Origin: Artemia franciscana
Lineage: Eukaryota > Arthropoda > Branchiopoda > Anostraca > Artemiidae
Direction: 5' to 3'
NCBI RefSeq assembly: GCF_032884065.1
Contig: NW_027063627.1
Location: forward strand, 1,698,284-1,762,283
DNA: 64,000 nucleotides
A program made the position numbers and the translations under genes. The notes under the pieces were generated by a model, which searched no databases, was not told the DNA's origin, and saw nothing but the letters and a program-made list of their open reading frames with translations. Below, one piece after another: positions 24,598 to 37,012 of this stretch. Numbering within the stretch: the first letter of the stretch is position 1; every line of letters begins with the position of its first letter.

Positions 24598-24953
24598 AAT
24601 AAATAAAAGGAGTTTTTCAACCAAAAGTAAGGAGTAGTATTAAAACTTGAAACGGTCGTTCTGTATATGAGGGGGCTGTCCCTTCCTCAACTTCGCTCTT
24701 TACGCTGAAGTCTTAAAGTTTAAAAAAAAATACTTTTCATTCAAAATCAAGCACCTGAATTCAAAATCAAGGATCTCAAAATGAAGGACCAAAATCCTGC
24801 CTGAGTAGTCTTTCCTAACGGATCAGGAGAAAAAGCCGAACTTTAATGTAAAGAGTGAGGGTTTAGGAGGGTCAGACTCATATGCAGAACGATTTCTGTT
24901 CGTTTTAAGTTGTAATGTTGCTCCTTACTTTCAGTTGAAAAATATATTTTTTT
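24598..24953. mobile_element. R-type foldback hairpin with a longer loop
   Basis: The left arm has AAAGTAAGGAGTAGTATTAA and CTCTTTACGCTGAAG. The right arm has AATGTAAAGAGTGAGGG and TAATGTTGCTCCTTACTTTC. The loop of about 110 bp near 24730-24840 contains a small repeated phrase, TTCAAAATCAAG. The arms are more diverged than at 43.7 kb. Confidence 0.75.
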
Positions 24954-24959
24954 AACACT

Positions 24960-25140
24960 CTGTGCACTGCTATTATTACTACTACTGCTACTACTACTAC
25001 TACTGCTACTACTATTATTATTATTGTTATTATTATTATTACTATTATTATTAATGCTACTACTACTAGTACTACAAGAGCTGCTACTACTGCTTGCTGC
25101 TATTACTACTACTACGGCTACTACTACTACTACTAAGGCT
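24960..25140. repeat. ACT/ATT trinucleotide microsatellite
   Basis: An almost unbroken run of TAC, TAT and TGC triplets. It resembles the tail of the RTE-like LINE seen at 39987-40010 but has no LINE sequence attached. Confidence 0.9.
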
Positions 25141-25707
25141 AAGAATATTAAGCTGAACCTTTCAGGGGTATGTTTAGGGGCATGTTGAACTAACCAAAGG
25201 CACCAAGTGCATACTACTATTATTTTTTTTTTGGGGGGGGGGTTGAACTAAACAAAAAAGCACAACAAACAAATCTTTCAATTATTTCATTCTGTTGGAG
25301 ATTTGGACTACTATGGCTCATTTACCGGGAAAAATATCCTTCTGAAATTTAGATGCATATTAAATGAAAGTTATTGTGGATTCCAAACTCCACCTAGATT
25401 AGTTACCCTTCCCTTTGTTTGCCGATATTGTAACAGTAAATTCTTTTTCTTTTTCAAGGTGATTAATGCAAACAAAAATAAAAATCTTTTTTTCCCATCC
25501 CCTATAAAACATAAAATAAAAAAAAAAACATGTTCGAAAAAAAAGGTGGATTGCATAGAATATGTATGAAATTCATGGAAAAACCATAACAAATCTTAGT
25601 GTTTGAGAAGAAAAGGGGAAATAGACCCAGATCCATCTTTTCCTGTCCCCCTTTCATTAGCATAGTACTTTTTTCGAATTTTGCAGTGTCAGAATACGTT
25701 AGTGTCT
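25141..25707. other. No recognised feature
   Basis: AT-rich with homopolymer runs near 25220 and 25515. Nothing supported. Confidence 0.45.
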
Positions 25708-25914
25708 CTATCTAAATAACTGACAACTTATAGGAGGTTTTATCAACTTTATAATTTGCCATGCATCCAAACTAATACTTCTATCTGACCTTACCATATC
25801 CTCCATCTCATTTAACCTTTCTATAAAAGCCATAACACAAGCTAGACTCTTCATCTTTTTCTCTAGGCTTTTTTCAAGGTGTTGACGATTATCTTTCTTC
25901 ATTCCTTGGGTATC
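25708..25914 (-). CDS. Exon-like open frame, possibly a transposase remnant
   Basis: An AG acceptor-like site (25916-25915) is followed by an open frame with an ATG at 25902. It reads MKKDNRQHLEKSLEKKM, then ACVMAFIERLNEMEDMV and ISLDAWQIIKLIKPP. The spacing of the FIERLNEME and LDAWQIIKLI parts resembles the helical region of hAT-family transposases, but the match is by memory and weak. No clear donor ends it; a TAG does. Alternatives are a short host exon or chance. Confidence 0.27.
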   Translation of the reverse strand, partial: DTQGMKKDNRQHLEKSLEKKMKSLACVMAFIERLNEMEDMVRSDRSISLDAWQIIKLIKPPISCQLFR

Positions 25915-27749
25915 CTAGCTAGAATTATAAATTGTTGGAATATTGGGAATCATGACGATGTTGAACGAACATCACCATCAGACTGTACTTTTACTTTGTT
26001 TTGACCAAACTGCTCGTATTTCTTACTCTTTTCTCTTTGGGAAAAAAAAATTAAAAATTACTGTTTTGAGGTTTATGTTCCCTCTGAAACATGTAATTTT
26101 GCGATGAGTATACAACTAAATCCTTTACTGAAGGGCAAGATATTTATACCGTTACATGCATTAATATCAAATCCGTTAATTCACCGAGTCAGAATTATAT
26201 TATTGCTTCAAATTTTCTTTGAGATTAATATAAATTTGCTTAGAAAATTAGAAACTTTTGACAACTTTCAGCCAATTTTATCAATACATTTGAGCCGTTT
26301 CACAGCTTTGAGTGTTCTTTGTGGTTCTACCCGCTGTGATAAATACCTTGCTGACAAATCAGACTAATTCGGTAGATGGATGAAGCCGCATCTTAGCTAT
26401 CGAATAATAGCAAAATATTTTCTTTAGCTTGACAATTAAAACTTGAGGACTGCAGAAAATAACATGCCAAATCTTGCACGAAGAACATTAACCTTAAATT
26501 ATGGCTATCTATTTCTTAGTTCTCAATATAGAAGTTATTCTTATAGGATTAATAAATTGATAAATTAATAATTGTATGTCAACAAAATCTGGCCATTGTA
26601 AACAAATTCGGCTGATCACAGAAAATAACATTTATTCTTAACTATAAAAATAAACAACAATGCGATTGCATACCAACAAAACAAATCTGGAGCGAGGTAG
26701 AAAAATAGAGACAATAAATAACAGTTCCAAAAGCAACTCGACAAAAATGAGTATTAGCGATTACGCGAATAGCCCCTGACATTATCCTGGTTTTGATTGA
26801 AACTAAAAAATTATACACACGTAATACTGGAAACAATTTGCAAGGGTTAGAGGGGGAGGGCTTACCAAAACTAAAAAAATAGGCAAGTAACACGAAAAAT
26901 ATAGGAAAATACTTACAAAAACACAAGATTAAAATATAATGGAAGGAATAGGTCCAAAATTTCCCCCTCTCCAATCTGAGTATGTGCCTGTCGCATAACC
27001 GTTTCAATTAGACTAGAATAACTATCCAAAGATATGGATGCAATTAGAACAAACATCAGTTAATAAAAGGTGGAGCTCCTGACGCTTCTATATTTCTACT
27101 TAGATTTGTAGAAAAGTTCTTAAACAACAACATAGGCTATTTGATACCTTATACTTAACCTATTAATAAACACTTAATGTCAAAAATTTTTCTGTTAAGT
27201 TTAAGACAAGGAATGTATCCAAAGATTGTAAGGTAAAACTTAGACTCTCAACCACTCCCCCTCCCGAGAAAAGAATACAAAATGTATCTAAAGGTAAATC
27301 TGTGTTCATTAATTGCCAACACACTATTCAAACCTTACTTAAAGGATTGAGGTTCGAGTTAAACATGCTCAGCCTCAAATTAAAGATTATATTCTTATTT
27401 TCCGAAGCACTTTCATATTGAAAATATGTCGTAGATAAAATTTGAGTTTTGTGTTTCGACATAAAATTTTAACTAAATGCGTCTTGTAAAGAATATTCTA
27501 TCACATCAGGTATAAAAATGTAAAAAAAAATGACAAAATATACATAAGTATTACAAATATGTACGACAGATTATGACATACTAGGCACACTGATTAAGTT
27601 CATTGTTGCCAAAATCACTTTACACCGTTGAAAAAAGAAGATTTCGCTAAAATATTTACAATATCCACAACAAAACAATGTTTATGAGATGCTAGGCACG
27701 TTCACTTGGTTCATGACCAGCCTACGTAGTGCATGAACAAAAAGTTGTC
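25915..27749. other. Region downstream of the TGF-beta ligand stop codon
   Basis: About 1.1 kb of this (27749-26631) is the probable 3' UTR of the ligand on the minus strand. I see no other coding feature; the open frame at 26642-27007 (minus) is hydrophobic and unstructured, and lies in that UTR. Confidence 0.5.
26631..26636 (-). terminator. Possible polyadenylation signal of the TGF-beta ligand gene
   Basis: This is the first AATAAA hexamer I find on the minus strand after the stop codon at 27750, implying a 3' UTR of about 1.1 kb. Variant hexamers were not scanned exhaustively, so the true end could be nearer. Confidence 0.3.
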
Positions 27750-28477
27750 TCAAGAACAAGCACATTCGGTGACAATGACTTTCTTCCACTTTGTCACAGT
27801 CAACTTTGTCGGATCATTCTCATCTAAATGTAAAATTTCAAGGTGCTTTAATTTTGTGGGAGCACAGCAAGGTTTCGGAACAGACTTTTTACCCTTAGAA
27901 TTCAACATAAATTGTAATAGTGCGTGATTATGGGCAGGATTATACCTTGCAGGACAGTTACCACCACAGAAAAAGGCATTGAACTCCAACGGTGCCAAAA
28001 TGAACTCAAAGCCCTTCAACTCCCTAAATGACACCTTCATTGGATGTCTACAACAATTTTTGCCGTTTTTCTTACCTTTTTTGCAGTCTGTTCTTCTTTT
28101 ACCTCGGTGGAGCTTAAATGCGTGGTCCATCTGTGAACGCTTAACCCGATTTGTTGTCAAGGACTCAACTGCTAAACGCACTGATTTTATTGAGCAATGA
28201 CTGGTAAAAACTGAAAACGTTAGTTTGCTACCTAGCTCAGTGGTAGCCATGATGGATGTGTTGTATTGACTAGATGAAATAAGTTCTCGTTTCAATAAAA
28301 TGTTCTGCCTGTCTACCTTTTGTATTATTCTGACTCTCTTAGGCTTTGTGTTGAGGGTCCAATTCTCAAAATTAATGTAAAGAACAATATCAGAGATCTT
28401 CCAGCTAAGAATTTTCGGTGGAATATCAAACTTGAGTGTCGTCTCTGAATAGTAATGCCTTCTTCTATGTACATTAG
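27750..28477 (-). CDS. Exon 3 of TGF-beta ligand: propeptide end, cleavage sites and mature cystine-knot domain
   Basis: A 728-nt terminal exon with acceptor TTTTTTTAG at 28484-28478; its first two bases complete the codon split with exon 2. The propeptide part contains TTLKFDIPP and DIVLYINFENW, typical beta strands of the latency domain. Two dibasic sites follow: RVKR leaves a 128-residue mature chain, GKRR a 113-residue chain. Between them and before CC is a very basic stretch (KKGKKNGKN), which could bind matrix or heparan sulfate (inference). The mature domain runs CCRHPMKVSF, then FILAP, FCGGNC, NPAHNHALLQ, PKPCC and finally VTECACS. The usual GW..W motif is replaced by GFEF. A lone propeptide cysteine lies at residue 207. 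The stop is at 27752-27750. An open frame on the other strand at 27733-27927 is a shadow. Confidence 0.97.
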
Positions 28478-31400
28478 CTAAAAAAAGATATGCATTTATG
28501 ATATGTTAAAAAACCTAAAATCCATAAACGTTACGCTAAAATTACCCCTTATGCTGTCACTTCTCACCTCAGTTTTCAGGTGTTTTTTGAAAAAGGCTGA
28601 AGTATTTGGACAGTGTGAATTCTGAATGCAATTCTTACTTCATAATATCAGAACAGTTTTAGTTACCACATTTTGCATCCAGGCCCATGGACACCGGGAG
28701 GGGGCAGGAGGGAATTGAACCTGTAAAGTAATTATAAGGAACCCAAGCAGAATAGGGAAAAACTGTGGAAAAACTGTGTGCTGCCCCATTGTTGGCTGCC
28801 TGTCAATAGACTTTGACCTTTAATAAGGAAAATATCAATTATAATTTGTGACGAGGAACCCCTTTCCAGCTTTCCATAAACGAGTTTTCTATATGATTTG
28901 GTTGGAATAACAAAAAAAATCAAATTCTTCATAGCAATGATTGGTAATTAAATAACGACCCTTGTCAATAACGAAAGTGTAAGTCCAACCATTGATAACA
29001 TTAAACCAAAGAGTTAGCTTTTCATGGTGATCCTAAATATGTATTTGTTTATTCGTAATTAGTGCGGTTATTAGTACACAAGAAAGTTCATATTATTATA
29101 GAAAACAAAACGAAAACCACTTGATAAGGGGCAATTTCGGTAAAAAAAAAAAAAAAAAAAAAATATGCCGTCAACGTTTACTTACATTGCAAGAGTACCC
29201 AGTAGCTGATATATGAAGTCACTATGATCAGAAATGTTTCCCTGAACGGAATGCTGGGAATTTCTATATTTTCCTCCTGAACAGATACATTTTGTGTTTT
29301 AATATCATGTATTTATTTTTCTCCAGGAGTGATTGTTTTTATCTAGTGTCACTTTTGAAAAGCATTAATTTTTTGCAGTTATAGAGTATAAAGCTGTTCA
29401 ATATATTGGATTTTCGCATTCAAAAATAAAATAAAAATACTGAATTAAAATTTTGTATTTGTTTTTTTTAATCTTATTTTTAATGTTTTACTTTGAACAA
29501 ACTACTTTCATAATGTGTTACTATTTACAAACACTGGGTCTAAAGGCATTTAATATTTTGCTGTTTGATGACCAAGTTCAAAAACGATGTTATTACAAAA
29601 TATCCATCCAACACTTCAGCATTGCTCAATAAGACTGAATGCTGGGAGTTTATTTCTTAGTTTTTGTAAGTAGGCTATTGTTTTGTATGTTTTCTGTAAT
29701 TAATTACTTTTTTTATTTTTATATACTTTTACTTTAATTGACATACTTTTTCCACTGCCTATAGAAAAGCTTTTGTCTCTTATCTTCATTAAACCAAAAA
29801 AATACAAGCTTTTTTCAACTGAAAGTAAGGAGCAACATTGAAACTTAAAACATACAGAAACCATTACGTATACTAGGGGAGTTACCCCCTCCTCGACACC
29901 TCACTCTTCAAGCTAAAGTTTTTCGGCATTAAAAAAAAAGTTAATTATGGTTCTAAATAAACGACCCTTGTGTTTCGTTTAAACTTTAGCGTACAGATCA
30001 AGGTGTTGATTTTCTCAGGCTTGTAGCTTTTGATGGGTAAGACTAAACTTAATGAAGCTTGTATATGTAGAATCAGTATAAAAAGCCGATTCTTTTGATA
30101 TATCTACTGGTATCATTCTGTTTGTTATTGGTAAATTCTGTTTTTTAGAGTTTCGGTTACTATTGTGTCGGGTCGCTCCTTACTTATAGTTCTACCAGGA
30201 ACTGTTTGATTACCAATCAAAATCCAAACAGAGATCATTGAAATATTGATCGTTTTTTCTGCACTACCCAAAGTATTGTATGCATAAAACTTTACAGTTT
30301 CATGAAATGTAATTTAACAAATAGAAAAGGTTTTTCAACTAAAGTAAGGAACAAGTTTTCGCATACAATACAAAGTATTGTATGCATAAAATCACAGTTT
30401 CATGAAATTTAATTTAACAAATAGAATAGGTTTTTCAACTAAAGTAAGGAACAACTTTAAACAACTTAAAACAAATTGAAATAACTCCGTATATAAGGGG
30501 GACTGTCCCCTTATCAATACCTTGCTCATTAAACAAAATATTCTTAGTGCTTTGAAAAATCATTTTTTTTCAATTACAAATTTTCTTACAAAATTTGGAC
30601 AAAAGCCAAACTTAAGAGTAAAGAGTAAGGAGGAAACTGTCTCCTTTATATAAAGAATAATCTGCTCAAATAGGTTTCAAATCTGTCCCTTACTTTCAAC
30701 TGAAAAGTATTTTTTTTATTTAGTTTTTTATTGTGTTCCAAATCATACCCAGAAATAATTTGAAGTATAGGTCCCTTAAATCCCTGGTTAGTTGCTTTTC
30801 AACCATCATAGTTTGCATAAAACGAGCAAGCTTGTGCATATAATTGTATTGATAAATTTTTTCATGAGAACGCCTACATTGTATTTTTTTTTTCTTTGAA
30901 AATTGACACCATGGGATTTTCTAGCCTGAAAAAAAATCTACATAGGCCAGGGGTTAAGGAAAGAAATCATTTAGAGCCTTAATTTTGGGGGTAAAATTGG
31001 ATCTGACAAACAACTTTCAAGCAATCAATTTTATTGCCCAAAGGGAAAATAAATATATTCATGTCGGGTCTAAATAAAAGTATAAGTAAGAGTAACCCCA
31101 AATGAGCAGTGTATATTTTAGATGGATAAACGCTTAATAAAAAAAAAAAAAAATAAAAAATAAACAACAGAAAATAAGCAAACGAAGATTTGGCGATTTT
31201 GACATGTGAAAATTACTTACTCTTTGTTGGAAAAATGTTGACAGATATTAAGTCTCCGTCTTTGATATCTTCATTTTCGTCTTCCAATTGTCGGTCTTCA
31301 TTAATTCGACTGAGATATACTTTATATGCTCGATCATATTCTTCAATTGAAACATTCATCTACAAAAAAGTTAGTTGGAAGAAGAGCAGATTTCAGTTGG

Positions 31401-34400
31401 GAAAAAGTAGAGTGCAATTCAAAACTATATGGTCAGAAAAAAGAACAAAATACAAACATGTTACATACAAATTCTGTTTTTACAAGGCTTGATTAATAGA
31501 AAAGACAAAACTACATACAGAAAAAGAATCAGACAAAATTGGTGAACGAACATGTAATTGATAGTGTTCCTTCGTCCTATCAATTTTTATATCCAAAGGA
31601 ACTTTGGAAAAAAACCATTACAAGATTTATCTTTTTTAAAATATTTTCAGTGTAAGTAGTGACCAGTGACACAAAGCCACTGGAAAAAATAGCCAAAAGG
31701 AATTAAATGGTGTGTTGGGTAATATATTTAGCGCTATTTTTTCTTCAGGGGAATATTCAAAAAAATATATATTATTTTCCCAAAATTTCTTTCTTTTTAG
31801 TTTTTGTCCTAACACCTTAAACTGTAGATCCGGAAGAGCATGCAGTATATTATTTGTATACATTAGGGAGGGGAATATATAAATGAAAAACAGTCAGGAA
31901 AAAGCCTTCGTCTTTGTTTTAGCTGGATATAGTAAAGAACGAACCACAGTCACAACTAACGTCATCTTCTAGTTTCATTCATGAGCCTTTGCACAGTTCT
32001 CTATGATATCCAAGTACCCCGCTAGCAGTGGATAATGAGAATGAAGAGGCAAAATAACGATTTTCCTTGCTTTTCAAGTCAACCAATATTATACTTCTGT
32101 TTCAATCCGACGCCATTTTCTAATTTGAAAATATTTTTCGGAATTTACACAAATTTATTTTCGAAGTAGCGTTTTACTATTAAGATTAATCGAGATAATA
32201 GTTACCATTCTTGAATCAACAACAAATGGCAATTTTTCCTCACTTGGGATCTGTTTTGGGATTTGTTTGGGATTTGTTTTTTTAAGTTTTCGGTTACTAT
32301 GGGCCGTGATTGTTCCTTTACTAGGTTGCAGCTTCCATTGAAACCAGAACCACTCCTAGGGCTGGTTGTGCCAGGGCAAAAATTAATTACAGCGCCCCCT
32401 TCCGACTCAAATATAAGCAAAAACAGCCGAATGCAAGTGAAAAATTGGAACAGACTGGGAAATCCCTCAGTTGAATCATTCCACCCCCCAAACCATGGTG
32501 TCTGGAGCAACTGCCCTGGTTGCCATCAACAACTATTGCCACGAAGAACAGCTGTGAGTGCAACCATGATGAGACCAACACAGTCGTGTTCTATGATGAG
32601 TATGGGGTAATCTGAATATTAAGGAGAGGCCTGTACTAAAATCTTCTCCATATGTTTTGCCGAGTTGAGGATTCTTAAACCAGTTCACATAAGGTTTAAG
32701 TTGATGGTATGTTATTTTAGTTCAGTACTACAGTTTAAATGTTTCAACATAATATACGGCAATATTTGCTATCGTTTGATAGCTTAGATTCGGTCTTATC
32801 CATCTAAATTGATTAGATTTTTAAAATTTCCTTTGTATTTGTTTTTCAGATTAAAACATAAATTGAAAATATCGCTTGTCGCAAAATCACATGCTTCTAC
32901 AGACTTTGAACTATTTCAATAAACAATCGAACAGTTAAAAGCGTTTAAAAAAAGCAGAAATAAAACTACATGAGAAGGGAAGTTTTAGTTGAACAGAAAC
33001 TAGCATGAATTCAAAGGTGTCAATGAAGGAGGAGGTATGTGCCTTCTGAATCCCCCTCTAGATATCCCACCTAGATTTTGAAAAATTCGTTTTTAGAGTA
33101 TTTTGTTGAAAATGCCTTTTCTTTGGTAATTTCATGAAAAAAAAATTGAAGAAGACAAATTTGACTCTCCTAGATGTTAAAAATATATTTTACCTCTACC
33201 CCTAAATTGGCGCAATTTAACAACAGTGTGTGAATGAATAGCTGAAACCTAAAACGACCAAAAATCAAGATAAAATCAACTCAAACTTGAGAGCAACAGA
33301 AATCGCCACACATAAAAATCAGCTGAATCCCTCCCCCGGTAAACGATAGATTGTCGCTTGCTCTTTACCTAAAGCAAAATGTATTTTGAACAGTTTTTCT
33401 TTTCTCATTATAACATCTAAAAGTTATTACATCTCAAGCTTCTGTGATTTTTTTTATATATTTAAATTTTCTATTGTTGAATTTGAATTTTCTCTATTTA
33501 TATATTTTCTACATATTTAAACATTCAACGGGGGCTCGCTAGTGTATCTTTTGATGAATATTTATCAATATCTTCCCTTTCAAATCCTTTCATTTCTAAT
33601 AGTCCAGAAGGTTTTGACTCGACTTTCGAGCAGCAGAAAAGTTGTTGGCACCAAAATGTTCAGAAAAATTCGTTTAATAGCATATCCAAAATTGGTCGTG
33701 CAGAAATACCCCTTTTTCAAGAAAAAGAGGGGGAAAGGGAGGAAACCTCGAACCTAAATTTCAGTCTAGTTTTCTCGACAGTAAAAGGTTTTTTCCTATT
33801 AGTTCACGTCTGGGGAGACAGAAAATGGCATCAAAATCGAACAATTCCCTCATTTAGTACCCTATTTTCACCCCAAGCAAGGTCGGAGGGGGATCAAAAA
33901 ACGGAATCTTATTTCAGGAAGTATTTGGTGGATTGAAAGGTCGTTTATTATTAGTTCATAGTCTGGGAAGATTGAAAATGACATTAGAATTGAAAAATTC
34001 CATGACTTAGTAACCCATTTCCACCCTAAGCGAGGTCAGAAGGGGTAAAAAATACCATATGTGTTATTATCATACTATAATACATAATTCAAACAAGATC
34101 TAAGAGCTCATATGGCACTTGTGACGAGGCAAGAAGAGCTAAGAGCCAAGAGCTCGTATGGTATGAGCTCTAACCAAATTCTAAGAATCAATAGATTGAT
34201 TTAAAAGGAAAATCAGATGCTTAATGCCGGTCAGGATTTAAAATAAGAGCTCTGAGTCACGATGTTCTTCTAAATATCAAAATTCATTAAGGTCCGATCA
34301 CCCACTCGTAAGTTATAAATACCTGATTTTTTCTAATTTTTCCTCTCCCTTTAGCCCCTCAGATGGTCGAATCTGGGAAAACGACTTTATCAAGTCGATC

Positions 34401-36923
34401 TGGGCAGCTCCCTGATACACCTACCAATTTTCATCGTCCTAGCACGTCCAGAAGCACCAAACTCACCAAATCACTGAACCCCCCCCCCAACTCACCCAAA
34501 GAGAGCAAATCCGGCACGGTAACGTCAATCACGTATCAAGGACATTTGCTTATTCTATCCACCAAGCTTCAGCCCGATTCCTCAACTTTAAGTGTTTTCA
34601 AAGATTTCCCCCTCCAACTCCCCCAATGTCAAAAGATCTGGCCGGGATTTGAAATAAAAGCTCCGAGACATGAATTCCTTCTAAACATCAAATTTCATTA
34701 AGATCCGATCACCTATTCGTAAGATAAAAATACCCCAATTTTTACGTTTTCCAATAATTCCGGTTTCCCCCTCCAACTCCCCTCAATGTCACAGGATCTG
34801 GTCGGAATTTAAAATTAGAGCTTTAAAAACAAGACAACATCAAATCAGACATCCTTCTAAACATCAAATTTCATTAAGATCTGGTCACCCTATCGTAAGT
34901 TAAAAATATCTCATTTTTCCAAATTACCCCCCTCCCCGACTCCACCAAAGAGAGCGGATCCGGTCCGGTTATGTTACTCATGTATCTTAGACAGGTTTTT
35001 ATTCTTCCCATCCAGTTTCATCCTGATCTCTCCGCTTTAAGTATTTTCTAAGATTTCCCCCCCCCGCCCCAATGACGCTGGATCCGGTTGAGATTTAAAA
35101 TGAGAGATCTGGGTTATGAGGTCCTTCTAAATATGAAGTTTCATGAAGATCTGATCACTCCTTCGTAAGTTAAAAATACGTCATTTTTCTAATTTTTCAG
35201 AATAGCCCCCCCCCCCCGCAGTAGAGCGGATCCGTTCCAATTATGTAAATCACGTATCTAAGACTTCTGTTTATTTTTACCACCAAGTTTCATCCCAATC
35301 CCTCCAATATAAGGGTTTTTCATAATTTTAGGTTTCTCCACCCCAAACTCCCCCCAGTGTCACCAGATCCAGTCGGGATTTAAAATAAGAGCTTTGAGAC
35401 ACGATATCCTACTAAATATCAAATTTCATTGATATCCGATCACCCGTTCGTAAGTTAAAAATACCTCATTTTTTCTAATTTTTAATAATTAACCCCCCCC
35501 CCCCAACTACCCCAAAGAGAGTGGATCGGTTCCGGTTATGTCAATCATGTATCTAGGACTTGTGCTTATTTTTCCCACCGAGTTTTATTTCGATCCGTCC
35601 ACTCTAAGTGTTTTCCAAGATTTTAGGTTTTCCCCTCCCTGCTCCCCCTCAATGTCACCAGATCCCGTCGGGATTTAAAATAACTGCTCTAAGACACGAT
35701 ATCCTATCAAAAATCAAATTTCATTAAGATCTGATCAACCGTTCGTAAGTTAAAAATACTTCATTTTTTTATTTTGTCCGAATTAACGGGGCCCCCACTC
35801 CCCCCAGATGGTCAAATCGGGATGAAGACTATTTCTAATTTAATCTTGTCCGGTCCCTGATATGCCTGCCAAATTTCATCGTCCTAGCTTACCTGGAAGC
35901 GCCTAAAGTAGCAAAATCGGGACCGACAGACAGACCGACAGAATTTGCGATTACTTTATGTCACTTGGTTAATACCAAGTGCCATAAAAATATGTAATTG
36001 AAAGGTCGTTTCCTATTAATTTAAGTACGGGAATAATGAAAATGGTATCAGAATTGGAAAATTACATCACTCAGTACCTGATTTCCACCCTAAGTGAATT
36101 TACTATTAATTTAAGTTTGGGGAGACTGAAAATGAAAAAAAAATAATGTGTGGGTTTTAGTCCAGTCTATTTGCCAGTTTGTTTGCACGAGAAAAAATTA
36201 CGTGACTTCAGAGGATAACTGATCTAAATACGCATAATGTTGCTACAATTCATTGAAACTTATCACGCCACCCAGGAAACAGTGAGCTCTCATATATATA
36301 ATTAGTATTCGAGCTTCTTTATTATTCAGCCATACATGAAATCAGTAAAAATAAAATGACGTTGATTATTAAAAGAGAACAATGTGAACAATTGATATTA
36401 ATGTGTTAAAAGAGCAAGGGTTCAGAGATAAAAATCTTACAGAATTATGTGTGTGCTATCAGATTATGCAAATGTCAATAAATATAATTATCGTTGCACG
36501 TTTTCATAGTGTAATTGTCATGTAGAAGCCGGTTTGCTACCATTTGCTGGCGACTTGATGAGTGTATCCGCGCTCTTTTTTCGTCACAACCTATGTCATC
36601 AAGAAATACATATAAGGTGATATATAGTAAAAGTAGTTACCTCTCTTATGCTAAATTATTATATTAAGGTTGGGAAACGCCAACCTAATCTTACCATCAA
36701 AATAAAGACAAGGTTTATTAAGTTTTTTGAATTACTTCCAATTAAGAACACCATTTGGGAGAAAGGTGGATGGGGATATCCCACAGTTTTGTAAAAAATG
36801 AAATAATAATAAATTAAAGACTCCTAGGCACAGCAAAGTTCAAACTGCTCATAACCGTGCGATCAAGAACGCGTTCACTAGGTGTAAATCAGAAGGTCTT
36901 CCCGTCTGAAGTACCTTCAAGGG

Positions 36924-37012
<89 letters not shown>

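Larger units (their letters stand above)
28478..31220 (-). other. Second intron of the TGF-beta ligand gene (phase 1)
   Basis: Bounded by GTAAGT at 31220-31215 and TTTTTTTAG ending at 28478. It contains a 22-23-base A run at 29140-29162 and R-type repeat fragments at 29800-30220 and 30260-30725. Otherwise it is AT-rich sequence without features. Confidence 0.9.

Noticed and set aside
27733..28200. Plus-strand open frames opposite the ligand exon
   Set aside because: Antisense shadows of a strongly conserved cystine-knot coding exon.
32263..32610. Open frames on both strands in the first intron, including a possible CECNHDETNTVVFYDEYG peptide near 32540-32605
   Set aside because: The stretch looks cysteine-containing and slightly protein-like, but there is no splice support and no family I can name.
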